This document shows, one piece after another, positions 1-9,571 of a stretch of DNA of 64,000 bases. The translations under genes were made by a program, and so were the position numbers. Within the stretch, counting starts at the first letter, position 1. Each line of letters starts with the position of its first letter. Origin of the DNA: JADJOY01 sp016713535 [NCBI: Deltaproteobacteria bacterium] (lineage in GTDB: Bacteria > JADJOY01); contig JADJOY010000013.1 in assembly GCA_016713535.1 (NCBI GenBank), forward strand, positions 5,684 through 69,683. Reading direction: 5' to 3'. The notes under the pieces were generated by a model. The model made no database searches and was not told where the DNA came from. It saw nothing but the letters and a program-made list of their open reading frames with translations.

Positions 1-1106
1 TCCAGGACTGGTTCCGCGCCGGCCACCGCGACCTGCCGTGGCGGCGCACCCGCGACCCGTACGCGATCTTGATCTCCGAGGCGATGCTCCAGCAGACCCG
101 CGTGGAGACGGTGATCCCGTATTACGAGCGCTTCCTCGCGAAGCTGCCGAGCTTCGCGGCGCTCGCCGCGGCGCCCCACGACGACGTGATGGCGCTGTGG
201 GCCGGGCTCGGCTACTACCGCCGCGCCGCGAGCCTCCAGGCGTGCGCGCGCGCCGTCGTCGAGCGCCACGGTGGCGAGCTGCCGCGCGACGAGGAGGCGC
301 TCCTCGCGCTCCCTGGCGTCGGCGCCTACACCGCCGGCGCCTTGCGCTCGATCGCGTTCCACGAGGAAGCGGCGCTCGTCGACGGCAACGTGGTGCGGGT
401 GCTGTCGCGGCTGTTCCGGATCCAGGACGGGCTCGGCGCCGCGCGCGCCGAGGTGTGGCGGATCGCCGGGTTGCTGGTGCGGGGCGCGCGGCCGTCCGAC
501 CTGAACCAGGGCCTGATGGAGCTGGGCGCGACGGTGTGCACGCCGCGCAAGCCGCGCTGCGAGGGGTGTCCGCTCGCGGCGCGCTGTGACGCGAAGGCGG
601 CCGGCGACGCCGAGTCGTTCCCCACGGGCAAGACCCAGAGCGCGGTGCGAGCGATGGCGCTCGAGCTCGCCTGGATCGAGCGTGACGGCGCGGTGCTGCT
701 CGTGAAGCGGCCCGCCGTCGGGCTGTGGGCGGGGCTCTGGGATCTGCCGTCCCACGAGAGCGACGTCGACGCGGGCGCGAGCCCCGGGGAGATCGCGAGC
801 CGCATCGGCTCGCGCCTCGCGCTCGCGATCGAGCTCGAGAGCGAGCTGGCGCGGTGCGTCCACGTGCTCAGCCACCGGCGTGTGGAAGCGCGGGTGTGGC
901 GAGCACGGCTCGCGAGCGAGCGGGTCGCGGAGCGCGCCGAAGAAGGCGGCGAGGCGCCGCTTCGCTGGATGCCGATCGAAGAGCCGCAAAGCCGCGGCAC
1001 CTCGACGCTCACGCGCCGCCTGTGGAAGGACGTGCTCGAGGCGCGCCGCCGCCCGGCGCTCTTCGACGCCGCGGCTCCGCGGACGAGAGCGCGCGGACGC
1101 GAGTGA
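1..1106 (+). CDS. mutY: A/G-specific adenine glycosylase MutY, 5' end cut by window edge
   Basis: MutY removes adenine mispaired with 8-oxoguanine in base-excision repair. The reading frame is already open at base 3 and gives the MutY N-terminus (LPWRRTRDPYA, then SEAMLQQT carrying the catalytic Glu), so the true start lies outside the window and the internal TTG at 69 is not the start. The helix-hairpin-helix and catalytic Asp region (LPGVGAYTAGA, VDGNVVRVLSR) is present. It is followed by the iron-sulfur signature C-x6-C-x2-C-x5-C around 538-590 and a C-terminal NUDIX-like domain that reads 8-oxoG. The stop is TGA at 1104-1106. No frameshift is visible. The next gene points the opposite way. 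Confidence 0.95.
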   Translation, partial: QDWFRAGHRDLPWRRTRDPYAILISEAMLQQTRVETVIPYYERFLAKLPSFAALAAAPHDDVMALWAGLGYYRRAASLQACARAVVERHGGELPRDEEALLALPGVGAYTAGALRSIAFHEEAALVDGNVVRVLSRLFRIQDGLGAARAEVWRIAGLLVRGARPSDLNQGLMELGATVCTPRKPRCEGCPLAARCDAKAAGDAESFPTGKTQSAVRAMALELAWIERDGAVLLVKRPAVGLWAGLWDLPSHESDVDAGASPGEIASRIGSRLALAIELESELARCVHVLSHRRVEARVWRARLASERVAERAEEGGEAPLRWMPIEEPQSRGTSTLTRRLWKDVLEARRRPALFDAAAPRTRARGRE

Positions 1107-1217
1107 GCGCGCTCGATCGCTGCAGCGGGCTTCGTCGGCTGCGAGAGCGGGCGGGCACAGGGCCCGCCCCTACCCTCGTCACATCGGGCGCGCGGCTCGT
1201 CTGCTTCCGCGACCTGG

Positions 1218-1946
1218 CTACCCCGTCTTCACCACCCACTCGGGCGGGATGCGAGCGAGGAGCGAGGTGAAGCCACGCTCGAGGAGCGCCGCGTCGCGCG
1301 ACTCGACGGTGACCATCACCTTGTACTCGTCGAAGTTCCACGTCGGGTAGCTGCCGATGTCGATCCCGGGGAACTCGTTCACCACGGCGGTGAGCGTGTC
1401 CGCGATCGCGCTCTCGAACGCGTTGACGTAGAGCCGCTTGAGGTGGAAGGGCTCGTCGCGGAAGCGCTCGCGGATGGCGTGGAACTTCTGCTCGAGGATC
1501 TCGGGCACGCCGGGCAGCACGTAGACGTTGTGGAAGAGCACCACCGGGTAGAAGAGCCCCTCGGCCTCGACCAGCTCGGCGCCGTCGGGCACCAGGGCCA
1601 TGCGCAGCCGCGCCGTGCTCACCTCGCCCTGGTAGTGCTTGCGCAGGATCGCCTCGAGCACCGGGTGGTGGACCGCGGTGACGCCGAAGCCGTGGCTGAT
1701 GCCGTCCATCGTCACGTCGTCGTGGGTCGGTCCCACGCCACCCGAGGTGAACACGAAGTCGTGGGAATCGGAGAGGGCGCGTGCCTCGCGCCCGATGGTC
1801 TCGACGTCGTCGAGGATCGACACGATGCGCGCCACCTGCACCCCGAGGGCGCGCAGCTCGCGGCACAGGAAGTACGAGTTCCGGTCGTGGACCTTGCCCG
1901 ACAGGACCTCGTTACCGATGACCAGGATCGCGGCGGTTCGCGGCAT
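1218..1946 (-). CDS. CinA-like molybdopterin-binding domain protein
   Basis: A 242-residue protein of the MoCF/CinA N-terminal family, the fold that binds molybdopterin in MoaB/MogA and carries a pyrophosphatase-type activity in CinA. It opens with ILVIGNEVLSGKV and has the signature TSGGVGPTHDD near residue 88, which forms the ligand-binding loop. It lacks the C-terminal amidase domain of full CinA, so it matches the short stand-alone class. Its 3' end converges on mutY across a gap of about 110 bp that contains a GC palindrome (around 1150-1170). The exact substrate cannot be told from sequence; an ADP-ribose or NMN pyrophosphatase-like role is a family-based guess. Confidence 0.8.
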   Translation of the reverse strand: MPRTAAILVIGNEVLSGKVHDRNSYFLCRELRALGVQVARIVSILDDVETIGREARALSDSHDFVFTSGGVGPTHDDVTMDGISHGFGVTAVHHPVLEAILRKHYQGEVSTARLRMALVPDGAELVEAEGLFYPVVLFHNVYVLPGVPEILEQKFHAIRERFRDEPFHLKRLYVNAFESAIADTLTAVVNEFPGIDIGSYPTWNFDEYKVMVTVESRDAALLERGFTSLLARIPPEWVVKTG

Positions 1947-2070
1947 CGCGGCGGCTCGTGCGGGGCGCGCCGTGAGCCGCGCGCCGCGCCCGAGTCTACG
2001 CGAGGGCCGCGACCCTCGTCACACCGGCGGAGCGTGCTCGCGCGCGGCCGCTCGCCGCCGCGCGCGACGA

Positions 2071-2748
2071 TCAGTAGCTGCGGGTCGGCGGCGGCACGTA
2101 CTTGGGGGCCGCGAGCAACGCGTAGGTGAGCCCCATGTGCCAGTTGAGCACGGGGATGCCGTCGGTCGCGCCGATCGTGAACTCGGTGCCCACCGAGAGG
2201 TCGCGGTTGAACGCGATGTCGCCGCCGAGCACGAAGCCGAAGATCGCGTCGGTGCTGCTGTCGTCGGAATCATCGAGGCTCGCGTGGGTGAACCCCACCG
2301 AGAAGCCCGCGTAAGGCGTGAGGCCGAGGTTGCCCGACTCGAAGCGGTGCCCGACCAGCGGCCCGAAGGCGAGGCTCTCGGAGTCGATGTCGCCGATGCC
2401 GATGTCGAGGGCGCCGAACACGGAGAGCAGCACCGGCATCTGGTTCGACTGCTCGAGGACCTGGAACTTGGTGCCGAAGCCGAACTGGAACTCGTCGGCG
2501 TCACCGAAGGCGCCGCCGAGCTGGGCGCTCACCGACATCTGGTCGAGGACGCTGTAGCGGCCGCGGATCATGAGCGCCACGTCGGTGAAGTCGAGATCGC
2601 CGTCGTGGATCACGCCGATCGTGGGATAGAGGATGAAGGTGCCGGCGGGCTCGACCTGCGGGCGCTGGGCCGGCACGGCGAACTGGGCGTGCGCGGTGCC
2701 GGCGAGCGCGGCGCACGTGACGAGACAGAGTGCTGCGATCCGTTTCAT
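2071..2748 (-). CDS. Predicted outer-membrane beta-barrel protein
   Basis: A 225-residue secreted protein. The start is the ATG at 2748, preceded by a good AGGAGAG ribosome site; upstream reading in the same frame runs through the antisense of neighbouring genes and is not coding. A signal peptide (KRIAALCLVTCAALAGTAHA) is followed by alternating hydrophobic/polar strands rich in Gly, Phe and Tyr, such as FQFGFGTKFQVL and LTPYAGFSVGFTH. The C-terminus ends in an aromatic residue, as in outer-membrane barrels. An Asp-rich loop (DDSDDSS) may bind cations. No specific porin family is recognised; function is unknown beyond likely outer-membrane location. Confidence 0.75.
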   Translation of the reverse strand: MKRIAALCLVTCAALAGTAHAQFAVPAQRPQVEPAGTFILYPTIGVIHDGDLDFTDVALMIRGRYSVLDQMSVSAQLGGAFGDADEFQFGFGTKFQVLEQSNQMPVLLSVFGALDIGIGDIDSESLAFGPLVGHRFESGNLGLTPYAGFSVGFTHASLDDSDDSSTDAIFGFVLGGDIAFNRDLSVGTEFTIGATDGIPVLNWHMGLTYALLAAPKYVPPPTRSY

Positions 2749-2873
2749 GGATGCTCTCCTCTTCCGTTCAGATCGAAGAAGCACGATCGTGGGACCGTAT
2801 TCCTCGCTGACACGGCGTGTCAATCGGTGACGCGTCGCGCCGCCTCGCGCGGCCCGGAGCGCGCTCACGCCGC

Positions 2874-5412
2874 TCAGCCACCCCCGGCGACCCGCCCCAG
2901 CCATCGGCTCACCTGGGTCCGCGCGCGCCGGCGGAACGCGAGGTCGAGGGTCATCCACTCGAGCGTCTGCTTCATGCCCTGGTCGGTCTCGGGGAGGGGG
3001 TGCTTCGCGAAGAAGACGCGCACCTCCTTCAGCGCCTCCGGCGTACCGAGCTCGGGAATGGCGTCGGCGATGCGCTTCCACATGTAGGTCACGGCGCGTG
3101 CGTTGAGGGCGTCGAAGCCGTGCTGCAGGAAGTGCCAGGCATGCGAGCGCGCCGCCGGGTTGCGGAAGAGCCGCATGTAGACGAACGCCAGGTCCTGGGA
3201 GCGGATGGAGTCGGTGAGCGTCTCCTCGAGGAGGTGGCGCACCAGCCCCGGGTCCTCGAAGTCCGCGCGCGCGAGCAGCAGATGACGCTCGAGCTGGGGC
3301 GTCGAGGCGACGCGGCGCTGCTTGTCGAGCCGATCGGAGGAGCTTCGCGTCGCCACGGCGCGCGGCGATCCGGAGGGCGACCGGCAAGAGCTCGGGATCG
3401 ATCGAGCGCGGCGACACGATCGCGCGGCGCCCGGCGCCCTCCATGGTGTCGCGGACGGCGGGATCGCGCACGAGATCTCCGAGCACGTCCACGACCACGG
3501 CGCGCGCCATGCGCCGCTCCTCGGGCTCGCGGCGCGAGCCCTGGACGCCGAGCTCGGCGAGGCGCGCCCGGAACACCTCGTCGATCCAGGCGTGGTAGCG
3601 CGGGCGCAGCTCGGCGGGGACGATGCCGTCGTCGAGGGCGCGCAGGAACGAGGCCGCGCGCCCCAGCACCACCGGGTTGGGCTCGTCGCCGAGGCGCGCG
3701 ACCACGTCGAGGACGCGGCCCACGTCGACGGCGCCGGTGCGCGCGAACGCGGCGAGGTCGCCGAGCAAGCCAGCGCGCTCGGCGGGCTCGAGGCCCGGAA
3801 ACGCCTCGGTCAGGGCGTGCAGTGTCTCGGGATCGTAGGCGGTGCGATAGAACCCGCCGGAGCTGGCGTTGGCGATCACCCACTCCGAGCCGCCGTCGGC
3901 GAGCGTCACGTCGACGGCCGCGCGGTCGAGCAGCACGGCCTGGACCTGGCGCTCGGTGCGCAGCACCACCGGCACCTGCCAGGTCGCGGCGCGCTTCGAC
4001 GCGCCCTTCGAGCTCCACGAGAAGCGCGACTGCGCGAGGCGCACGCGCCCCGCGCGGCGCCGCGCGGTGACGGTGGGAAATCCGGGGGCCTCGATCCACT
4101 CGCGCAGCAGCCGCGAGACGTCCTGGCCGGACGCCTCGCCGAGCGCGCGCCACAGGTCCTCGCCGGTGGCGTTGCCGTCGGCGTGGCGGCGGATGTAGGC
4201 ACGGATGCCGTCGCGCATCACGTCGCGGCCGAGATAGCTCTCGAGCATGCGCAGCACCGCGCCGCCCTTGTCGTAGGTGATCGCGTCGAAGGTCTGGACG
4301 ATCTCGGCGACGGTCTCCGACTGGTTGCGGATCGGGTGCGTGCTCTCGAGCCCGTCGAGGTGGAACGCCTCCTCCTTGGTGGCCTCGAAGGCGGTCCAGA
4401 CGTGCCACTCGGGATAGAGGTCGTCGAGGATGCGCTCGGCGATCCAGGTGGCGAAGCTCTCGTTCAGCCACAGGTCCGACCACCACACCGGGGTCACCAG
4501 GTTGCCGAACCACTGGTGCGCGAGCTCGTGGGTGATGATGTTCGCGATGTCGCGGAGCTGGGCGATGGTGATGGTGCGCGGGTCGAGGAGCAGCGCGGCC
4601 TCGCGGTAGGTGATGCAGCCGGCGTTCTCCATCGCGCCGGCGGCAAAGTCGGGCACCGCGACGTGGTCCACCTTGCCGAACGGGTACGGGATGTCGAAGT
4701 AGCGCTCGAGCGCGGCGAGGGTCTCGCACGCCAGCCCGAGCGCGGTGGCGGCGAGGTGCTCACGGCCGCGTGGCGCGAGCACGCGCACCGGCGTCGAGCC
4801 GACGTAACGCGTGGGGCTGGCCACCCACGGCCCCGCGCACACCGCCACCAGGTAGGTCGGCATGGGCCGGGTGCGGTGGAAGCGCCGTCGCACGAGCCCC
4901 TTCTTGACGGGCTCGGCGGTGCGCTCGGTCTGGTTCGAGACCACCATCCAGTCGGCGGGCGCGGTCACCGCGACCTCGAACGTGGCCTTGGCGTCGGGCT
5001 CGTCGAGGCACACGAACGCGGCGCGCGCGTCGGTGGCCTCGAACTGGGTCACCACGAAGTGGTCGTCCTCGTGGCGCGCGAGGTACATGCCCGCGAGGCT
5101 CTTCTTGAGCTCGGCGGTGACCGTGAGGTCGAGGCGCGCCTTGCCGGCCGGCACCTCGGAGGCGAGCTCGAAGACGATGCTCTGGCCGTCGCGACGCGGC
5201 TTGGCGGTCACGGCGACCGCCTTGCCGGCGCCGGCCCGCAGCGAGGCGGACTTCACCTCGAGCCCCGCGCCGTGCAGCACCAGGCGGCGCGTCGGCCGGC
5301 GGACGTCGAGCTCGATCTTCTGGCGGACCGCGACCCGCCCGCTCGCCAGATCCGGGGTGAAGTCGAGGTCGTAGTGGCGAGGGATGGCGACCCGGGGCAG
5401 GCGCTCGCTCAT
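2874..5412 (-). CDS. M1-family zinc aminopeptidase (one apparent frameshift near 3337)
   Basis: Removes N-terminal residues from peptides, probably in the cytoplasm since no signal peptide is seen. The start is the ATG at 5412. The N-terminal saddle domain is followed by the exopeptidase motif GAMEN (residues 259-263), the zinc motif HELAH (295-299) and its third ligand in NESFA 18 residues later, then a long ERAP1-like C-terminal helical domain. That domain is split: the main frame reads to GDAKLL near 3342, and the rest (DRLDKQRR onward to the stop at 2874) lies in another frame. Deleting one G from the run at 3336-3340 rejoins them as KLLDRLDK, giving about 845 residues, normal for the family. 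The shift may be an assembly error. Confidence 0.9.
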
Positions 5413-5574
5413 GGCGATGGCTCTCCGCAAATGCGCAACGTGGGGCCGACCGCTCGCGCGGCGGGCCAAGACCCGCATTATCCACGAAGAGCGAGCGATC
5501 GTCCGCTGGACGCGCGATGATGGCCGTCCGCTCACCCTTCTCCCCTCGCGCCGGACTCGGCCACAATCCTCGCC

Positions 5575-6312
5575 ATGCGCGTGCTGACCTGGAACGTCCA
5601 CAAGGGCATCGGCGGGCTCGATCGCCGCTACGACCCCGACCGCGTGGTGGAGGTGATCCGCCACCACCAGCCCGACGTGGTGATGCTCCAGGAGATCGAC
5701 GAGGACGTGCCGCGCTCGCGCCATCACCGCCAGGTCGACGTGCTGGGCGCCGCGTGCGGGTACGACCACCGCGCGTTCGCCCCCAACGTGAAGCTGCGGC
5801 GCGGCCACTACGGCAACGCCACGCTGTCGCGCTATCCGATCGTGCACACCGTCAACGTGAACCTGACGCTCAGGCCCAAGAAGGCGCGCGGCGCGCTCAT
5901 CACCGAGGTCGCCGTGCCGGTCGACGAGCACCGCTACTCGGTCCACTTCGCCAACTGGCACCTCGGGCTCTCGGCGCTCGAGCGCCGCTGGCAGGCCGTA
6001 CAGCTCGTCTCGGCGCAGGCCATCTCTCACCTCAACCAGCGCAGCCGCTTGGTGATCGCGGGCGACGCCAACGACTGGTCCGGGGCCGTGGGGCGGTGGC
6101 TGGTGAAGCGTGCGGGCTTCACCGGCGCGTCGCGGATCGGTCTGCGGCGCACCCCGACCTGGCCGGCGTGGCGACCGGTGGGCGCACTCGACGCCGTGTA
6201 CGTGCGCGGCCCGCTCCACTTCCGCCATCACTTCACGTCGCGCCTCAAGCTCGCCCGCGAGGCGTCCGACCACCTGCCGCTGATCGTCGACCTCGAGCTC
6301 GAGCCGCGCTAG
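5575..6312 (+). CDS. Endonuclease/exonuclease/phosphatase (EEP) family protein
   Basis: A 245-residue member of the DNase I-like EEP fold. It shows the ordered motifs: LTWNVHKG at the N-terminus, MLQEID (metal-binding Glu), NWHLG, GDANDW (Asp/Asn pair) and the terminal SDHLPL (catalytic His). There is no signal peptide, so it is cytoplasmic. Bacterial members cleave phosphodiesters or phosphomonoesters and the substrate cannot be assigned. It is divergent from the M1 peptidase, with a 162-bp intergenic region that must hold both promoters. Confidence 0.85.
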   Translation: MRVLTWNVHKGIGGLDRRYDPDRVVEVIRHHQPDVVMLQEIDEDVPRSRHHRQVDVLGAACGYDHRAFAPNVKLRRGHYGNATLSRYPIVHTVNVNLTLRPKKARGALITEVAVPVDEHRYSVHFANWHLGLSALERRWQAVQLVSAQAISHLNQRSRLVIAGDANDWSGAVGRWLVKRAGFTGASRIGLRRTPTWPAWRPVGALDAVYVRGPLHFRHHFTSRLKLAREASDHLPLIVDLELEPR

Positions 6313-6344
6313 GCGCCTGTTGCGCGCCCTACGCGCACCGGGCC

Positions 6345-6420
6345 CCTGGGCCCCGGCGACGGGGGATGGAACCCCCGTCGCTACGATCGCCCTCGCGGGG
6401 GGCTCCGCCCCCCCGCGGCG
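6345..6420. repeat. Twin-hairpin palindromic element (REPIN-like), copy 1
   Basis: Two adjacent GC hairpins lie downstream of the EEP gene. The first has arms CGACGGGGG / CCCCCGTCG around ATGGAA (6357-6380); the second has GCGGGG arms around GGCTCCG. They are joined by a CTACGATCG linker. The same bipartite element occurs inverted at 26765-26838. It sits between two converging genes and could also act as a bidirectional terminator. Confidence 0.75.
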
Positions 6421-6449
6421 TGCCGCGACCGGCCGTGATCGCCCGACCT

Positions 6450-8402
6450 TCACCCCGTCGGCGACGCGCGCCGCAGCATCCAGCCGTAGAGCGCCACGAC
6501 CGACGCCACGAAGCCGGCGAGCCCGAGCCACGGCGCCGCCGCGAAACCCTCGGACACCAGCGCCAGCGGCGCCTCGCTCGAGAGCCCCACGATCAGCCCG
6601 GCGTTGAGGACACCCCACAGGCTCTCGCCCACGATGAGCCCGGAGGCGACCAGGGTGCCGAGGCGCCCGGCGCGCGCCGGGTCGGGCGCGGTGCGGATGC
6701 GGCGCGCGTAGAGCTCGGAGAGCACGGCGCCGACCACCACCGCGAAGGTCGCCGACATCGGCAGGTAGATGCCGATCCCGACCGCGAGCGGCGGCACCCG
6801 CACCCAGCGCAGCGCGCCCATCGCGGCGTCGAGGCCGATCAGCGCCACGCCGACACCCGCGCCGACGGCGATCATCCTCCACTCCAGGCTGCCGCCGATC
6901 ACTCCGTGGGCGAGCGCCGAGATCAGCGTGGCCTGCGGCGCCGGCAGCGGGTTGGGCGCCAGCACGCCGACGTTGGCGGCGCCCGCGAAGCCGTAGGCGC
7001 GCGCCAGCAGGTTGAGCACCGACGGGATCACCGCCGCGCCCGCGGCCACGCCCACGATGAGTGCCACCTGCTGGCGCATCGGCGAGGCCCCGACGAGCTG
7101 CCCGGTCTTCAGATCCTGAAGGTTGTCGTTCGAGATCGTCGCGCACGCGAACACGATCGCGGTCACGAAGAGTGCCAGCGCCACCAGCGCCGGCCGGGTC
7201 TCGGCCGTGGGCGTGACCACCGCGGCGAGCGCCGACGCACACACCACGATCGAGAGGATCCCGACCCCCGAGATCGGGCTGTTGGACGCGCCGATCAGCC
7301 CCGCCATGTAGCCGCAGATCCCGGCGATCAGGAACCCGCCGACGAGCACGAAGGGCACCGCCACGAGCGTGAGCCCGAGCGCGCTCGGCGCCAGCACCGT
7401 GGCGCGCGCGAACGTGAACGCGAGCCCGCCCGCCACCAGCAAGCACGCGACCGTGAGGGCCACGATCCACGTCGGCGCGAGGTCGCGCTCGCGATCGTCT
7501 GTGGGACCGCCGCGCCGCGACGCCGCGAGCGTCGCGACCAGCCCGCCCACCACCGGGCGCGCCAGCGTCGCGAGCGTGTAGATCGCCGCCACCGCGATCG
7601 CGCCCGCGCCGATGAAGCGCACCTGGGTGCGCCAGATCGTGAGCGTGTGCGCCGCCAGCGCCACTCCCTCGGCGGCGGGCTGCGACGCCGTGAGCAGCGG
7701 CACCGCGATCGCCCACGCGATCACGAGCCCGAGCAGCATCGCGAGCCCCACCGAGAGCCCCACGAGGTGCCCCGCGCCGAGGAGCGCGAGCGACCACGCG
7801 ACGTTGTAGCCGCTCGACGCGAGCGCGCCGACGCGGAAGAAGCCCGCGACCTCCGCCGCGGCCACGCGCGTGGCGGTCACGATCGCGAGCCCCGCGGACG
7901 CCGCCGAGCCGAGGGTCACCGCGATCAGCCCTTCGCGCGCCTCGCCGCTTGGGTCCGCGGTCTCGCCGCGGTTACCCGAGCCGACCTTGAGCACCTCGGC
8001 CGCGGCGACGCCCTCCGGGTACGGCAGGTCCGACGTCGTCACCAGCGCACGGCGCAGCGGGATCGTGAACAGCACGCCCAGCACTCCACCGCTCACGCAG
8101 ATGAGGAACGACGGCCAGAACGGGAAGCCCGTCCACCAGCCGACGATCACGAGGCCCGGCAGCACGAAGATGATCGCCGACAGGGTCCCGCCCGCCGACG
8201 CCACCGTCTGCACGATGTTGTTCTCGAGGATCGACGAGTCGCGCACCCTGCTGAGCAGCGCCATCGAGATCACCGCCGCGGGGATCGACGACGCGAACGT
8301 GAGCCCCACCTTGAGCCCCAGGTACACGTTCGCCGCGGTGAACACCGTGGTGATGAGCGCGCCCAGCACCAGCCCGCGGACGGTCAGCTCCTTCGGTTTC
8401 AT
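6450..8402 (-). CDS. OPT-family oligopeptide transporter
   Basis: A 650-residue inner-membrane protein with about 15 hydrophobic segments, of the oligopeptide transporter (OPT/YSL) family that imports small peptides or metal chelates using a proton gradient. The start is the ATG at 8402. Family landmarks include NVYLGLKVGLTF near the N-terminus, ENNIVQTVASAGG, GWWTGFPFWPS, YPEGVAAAEVLK, NSPISGVGILS and NDNLQDLKTGQLVGASP. The start codon overlaps the stop codon of the upstream asparaginase gene by one base (TGATG), so the two are almost certainly translationally coupled. The pairing suggests coordinated uptake and breakdown of peptides or amides, which is an inference from layout. Confidence 0.92.
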   Translation of the reverse strand: MKPKELTVRGLVLGALITTVFTAANVYLGLKVGLTFASSIPAAVISMALLSRVRDSSILENNIVQTVASAGGTLSAIIFVLPGLVIVGWWTGFPFWPSFLICVSGGVLGVLFTIPLRRALVTTSDLPYPEGVAAAEVLKVGSGNRGETADPSGEAREGLIAVTLGSAASAGLAIVTATRVAAAEVAGFFRVGALASSGYNVAWSLALLGAGHLVGLSVGLAMLLGLVIAWAIAVPLLTASQPAAEGVALAAHTLTIWRTQVRFIGAGAIAVAAIYTLATLARPVVGGLVATLAASRRGGPTDDRERDLAPTWIVALTVACLLVAGGLAFTFARATVLAPSALGLTLVAVPFVLVGGFLIAGICGYMAGLIGASNSPISGVGILSIVVCASALAAVVTPTAETRPALVALALFVTAIVFACATISNDNLQDLKTGQLVGASPMRQQVALIVGVAAGAAVIPSVLNLLARAYGFAGAANVGVLAPNPLPAPQATLISALAHGVIGGSLEWRMIAVGAGVGVALIGLDAAMGALRWVRVPPLAVGIGIYLPMSATFAVVVGAVLSELYARRIRTAPDPARAGRLGTLVASGLIVGESLWGVLNAGLIVGLSSEAPLALVSEGFAAAPWLGLAGFVASVVALYGWMLRRASPTG

Positions 8403-9430
8403 CACGGCTCCTCGGACGCCGTCGCAGGCGCCTCGGCGGTCCCGGCACTCACCCCACGAGCTCGGTCCGCACCCGCCCCACCACCAGGCCGCGGTGGTTG
8501 GTGCCGGACCGGCTCGGCGTAACCGGCGAGCGCGCTCCACGCCGCGTCGTCGAGCACGCCTAGGCGGCGCAGCAGTGCGAGTGCGGCGGGCTCCGCGGCG
8601 CGGGTGGCGCCGTCGTGGGCCTTCACCACCACGCCGTAGGGCTCACCGTCGGCGCCGCGCACGCCGAGGCCGTGGAGGGCCTCGGCGCCCACCTTCGCGA
8701 CCGCGCGTCCGGGCAGCGCCTCCATCAGCGCCGTGTCGATGCGGTCGCGGCCGGCCACCAGGTACGGGTGCGCCATCATGGCGTCGCGCAGCGACGCGAG
8801 CGACGCGTCGCGGCCCTGGATCAGGTCGCGGAAGAGCCGCGCGACGGCGATCATCGGCAGGTAGAACGTCACCGCGCTGCAGCCGTCGGTGCCGCTCGGG
8901 ATGTCGCGCACGCCGCTCGCCGCCTCGAGCTGGCGGCGAATGGCGCGCTGCACGAGGTGGTCGGGCTCGACGTAGCCGAGGGTGTCGACGCCGAGGTGGC
9001 GGGCCAGCGCCAGCATCCCCGCGTGCTTGCCCGAGCAGTTGTTGTGGACCGTGCGTGGCGCCTCGCCGCGAGCGGCGAGCGCGGCGGCGGCGCCCGGCTC
9101 CGCGGGCGGGTGGATGCCGCACTCGAGGTCGGCCTCGGTGCAGCCGATGCGCGCCAGCATCGCCTCGGCGAGCTCGACGTGGACCGGCTCGCCGTTGTGG
9201 GAGGCGCACATGAGCGCGAGCTCGCGGCTGCCGAACCCGAACGCCTGCGTCGCGCCCGACTCCACCGCGGCCAGGGCCTGGAACGGCTTGGCCGACGAGC
9301 GCAGGCACACCAGCCGCTCGGGATCGCCGGCCGCGAGCACCACGCGGCCCGCACCGTCCACCACGACCGCGTCGACCGCGTGCTCGGCCTCGGCGAGCGG
9401 ACCGCGCTCGACGTGCACTCGGATCTCCAT
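8402..9430 (-). CDS. L-asparaginase II family (Rhizobium-type) amidohydrolase
   Basis: A 342-residue protein of the asparaginase II family, which hydrolyses L-asparagine to aspartate and ammonia and is unrelated to the E. coli AnsA/AnsB fold. The ATG at 9430 was chosen over an upstream one because family alignment begins at MEIRVHVERG. It shows the SSAKPFQ motif (Ser/Lys pair of the beta-lactamase-like active site), CASHNGEPVH (second catalytic Ser), NNCSGKHAGM and PSGTDGCSAV. The stop overlaps the start of the OPT transporter gene by one base. No signal peptide is seen, so a cytoplasmic enzyme is expected. Confidence 0.9.
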   Translation of the reverse strand: MEIRVHVERGPLAEAEHAVDAVVVDGAGRVVLAAGDPERLVCLRSSAKPFQALAAVESGATQAFGFGSRELALMCASHNGEPVHVELAEAMLARIGCTEADLECGIHPPAEPGAAAALAARGEAPRTVHNNCSGKHAGMLALARHLGVDTLGYVEPDHLVQRAIRRQLEAASGVRDIPSGTDGCSAVTFYLPMIAVARLFRDLIQGRDASLASLRDAMMAHPYLVAGRDRIDTALMEALPGRAVAKVGAEALHGLGVRGADGEPYGVVVKAHDGATRAAEPAALALLRRLGVLDDAAWSALAGYAEPVRHQPPRPGGGAGADRARGVSAGTAEAPATASEEP

Positions 9431-9571
9431 CCGCTCTCTCCCTCGGCTCGTGCGCGAGCCAGAGCCACCGCGAACCACGGGCTACAATGGCGCCCGCCGC
9501 GATCCTAGCGCGAGCCGGCCGGCGCGGACCGCCCGCGTCCCCGCGGCGCCGCTCGAGACACCCCGCACATC

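Noticed and set aside
2071-7797. A single open frame of more than 1900 codons on the minus strand
   Set aside because: It is the outer-membrane protein and M1 peptidase frames joined by antisense of other genes; high GC leaves few stops. Only the two sections with clear starts and domains are real.
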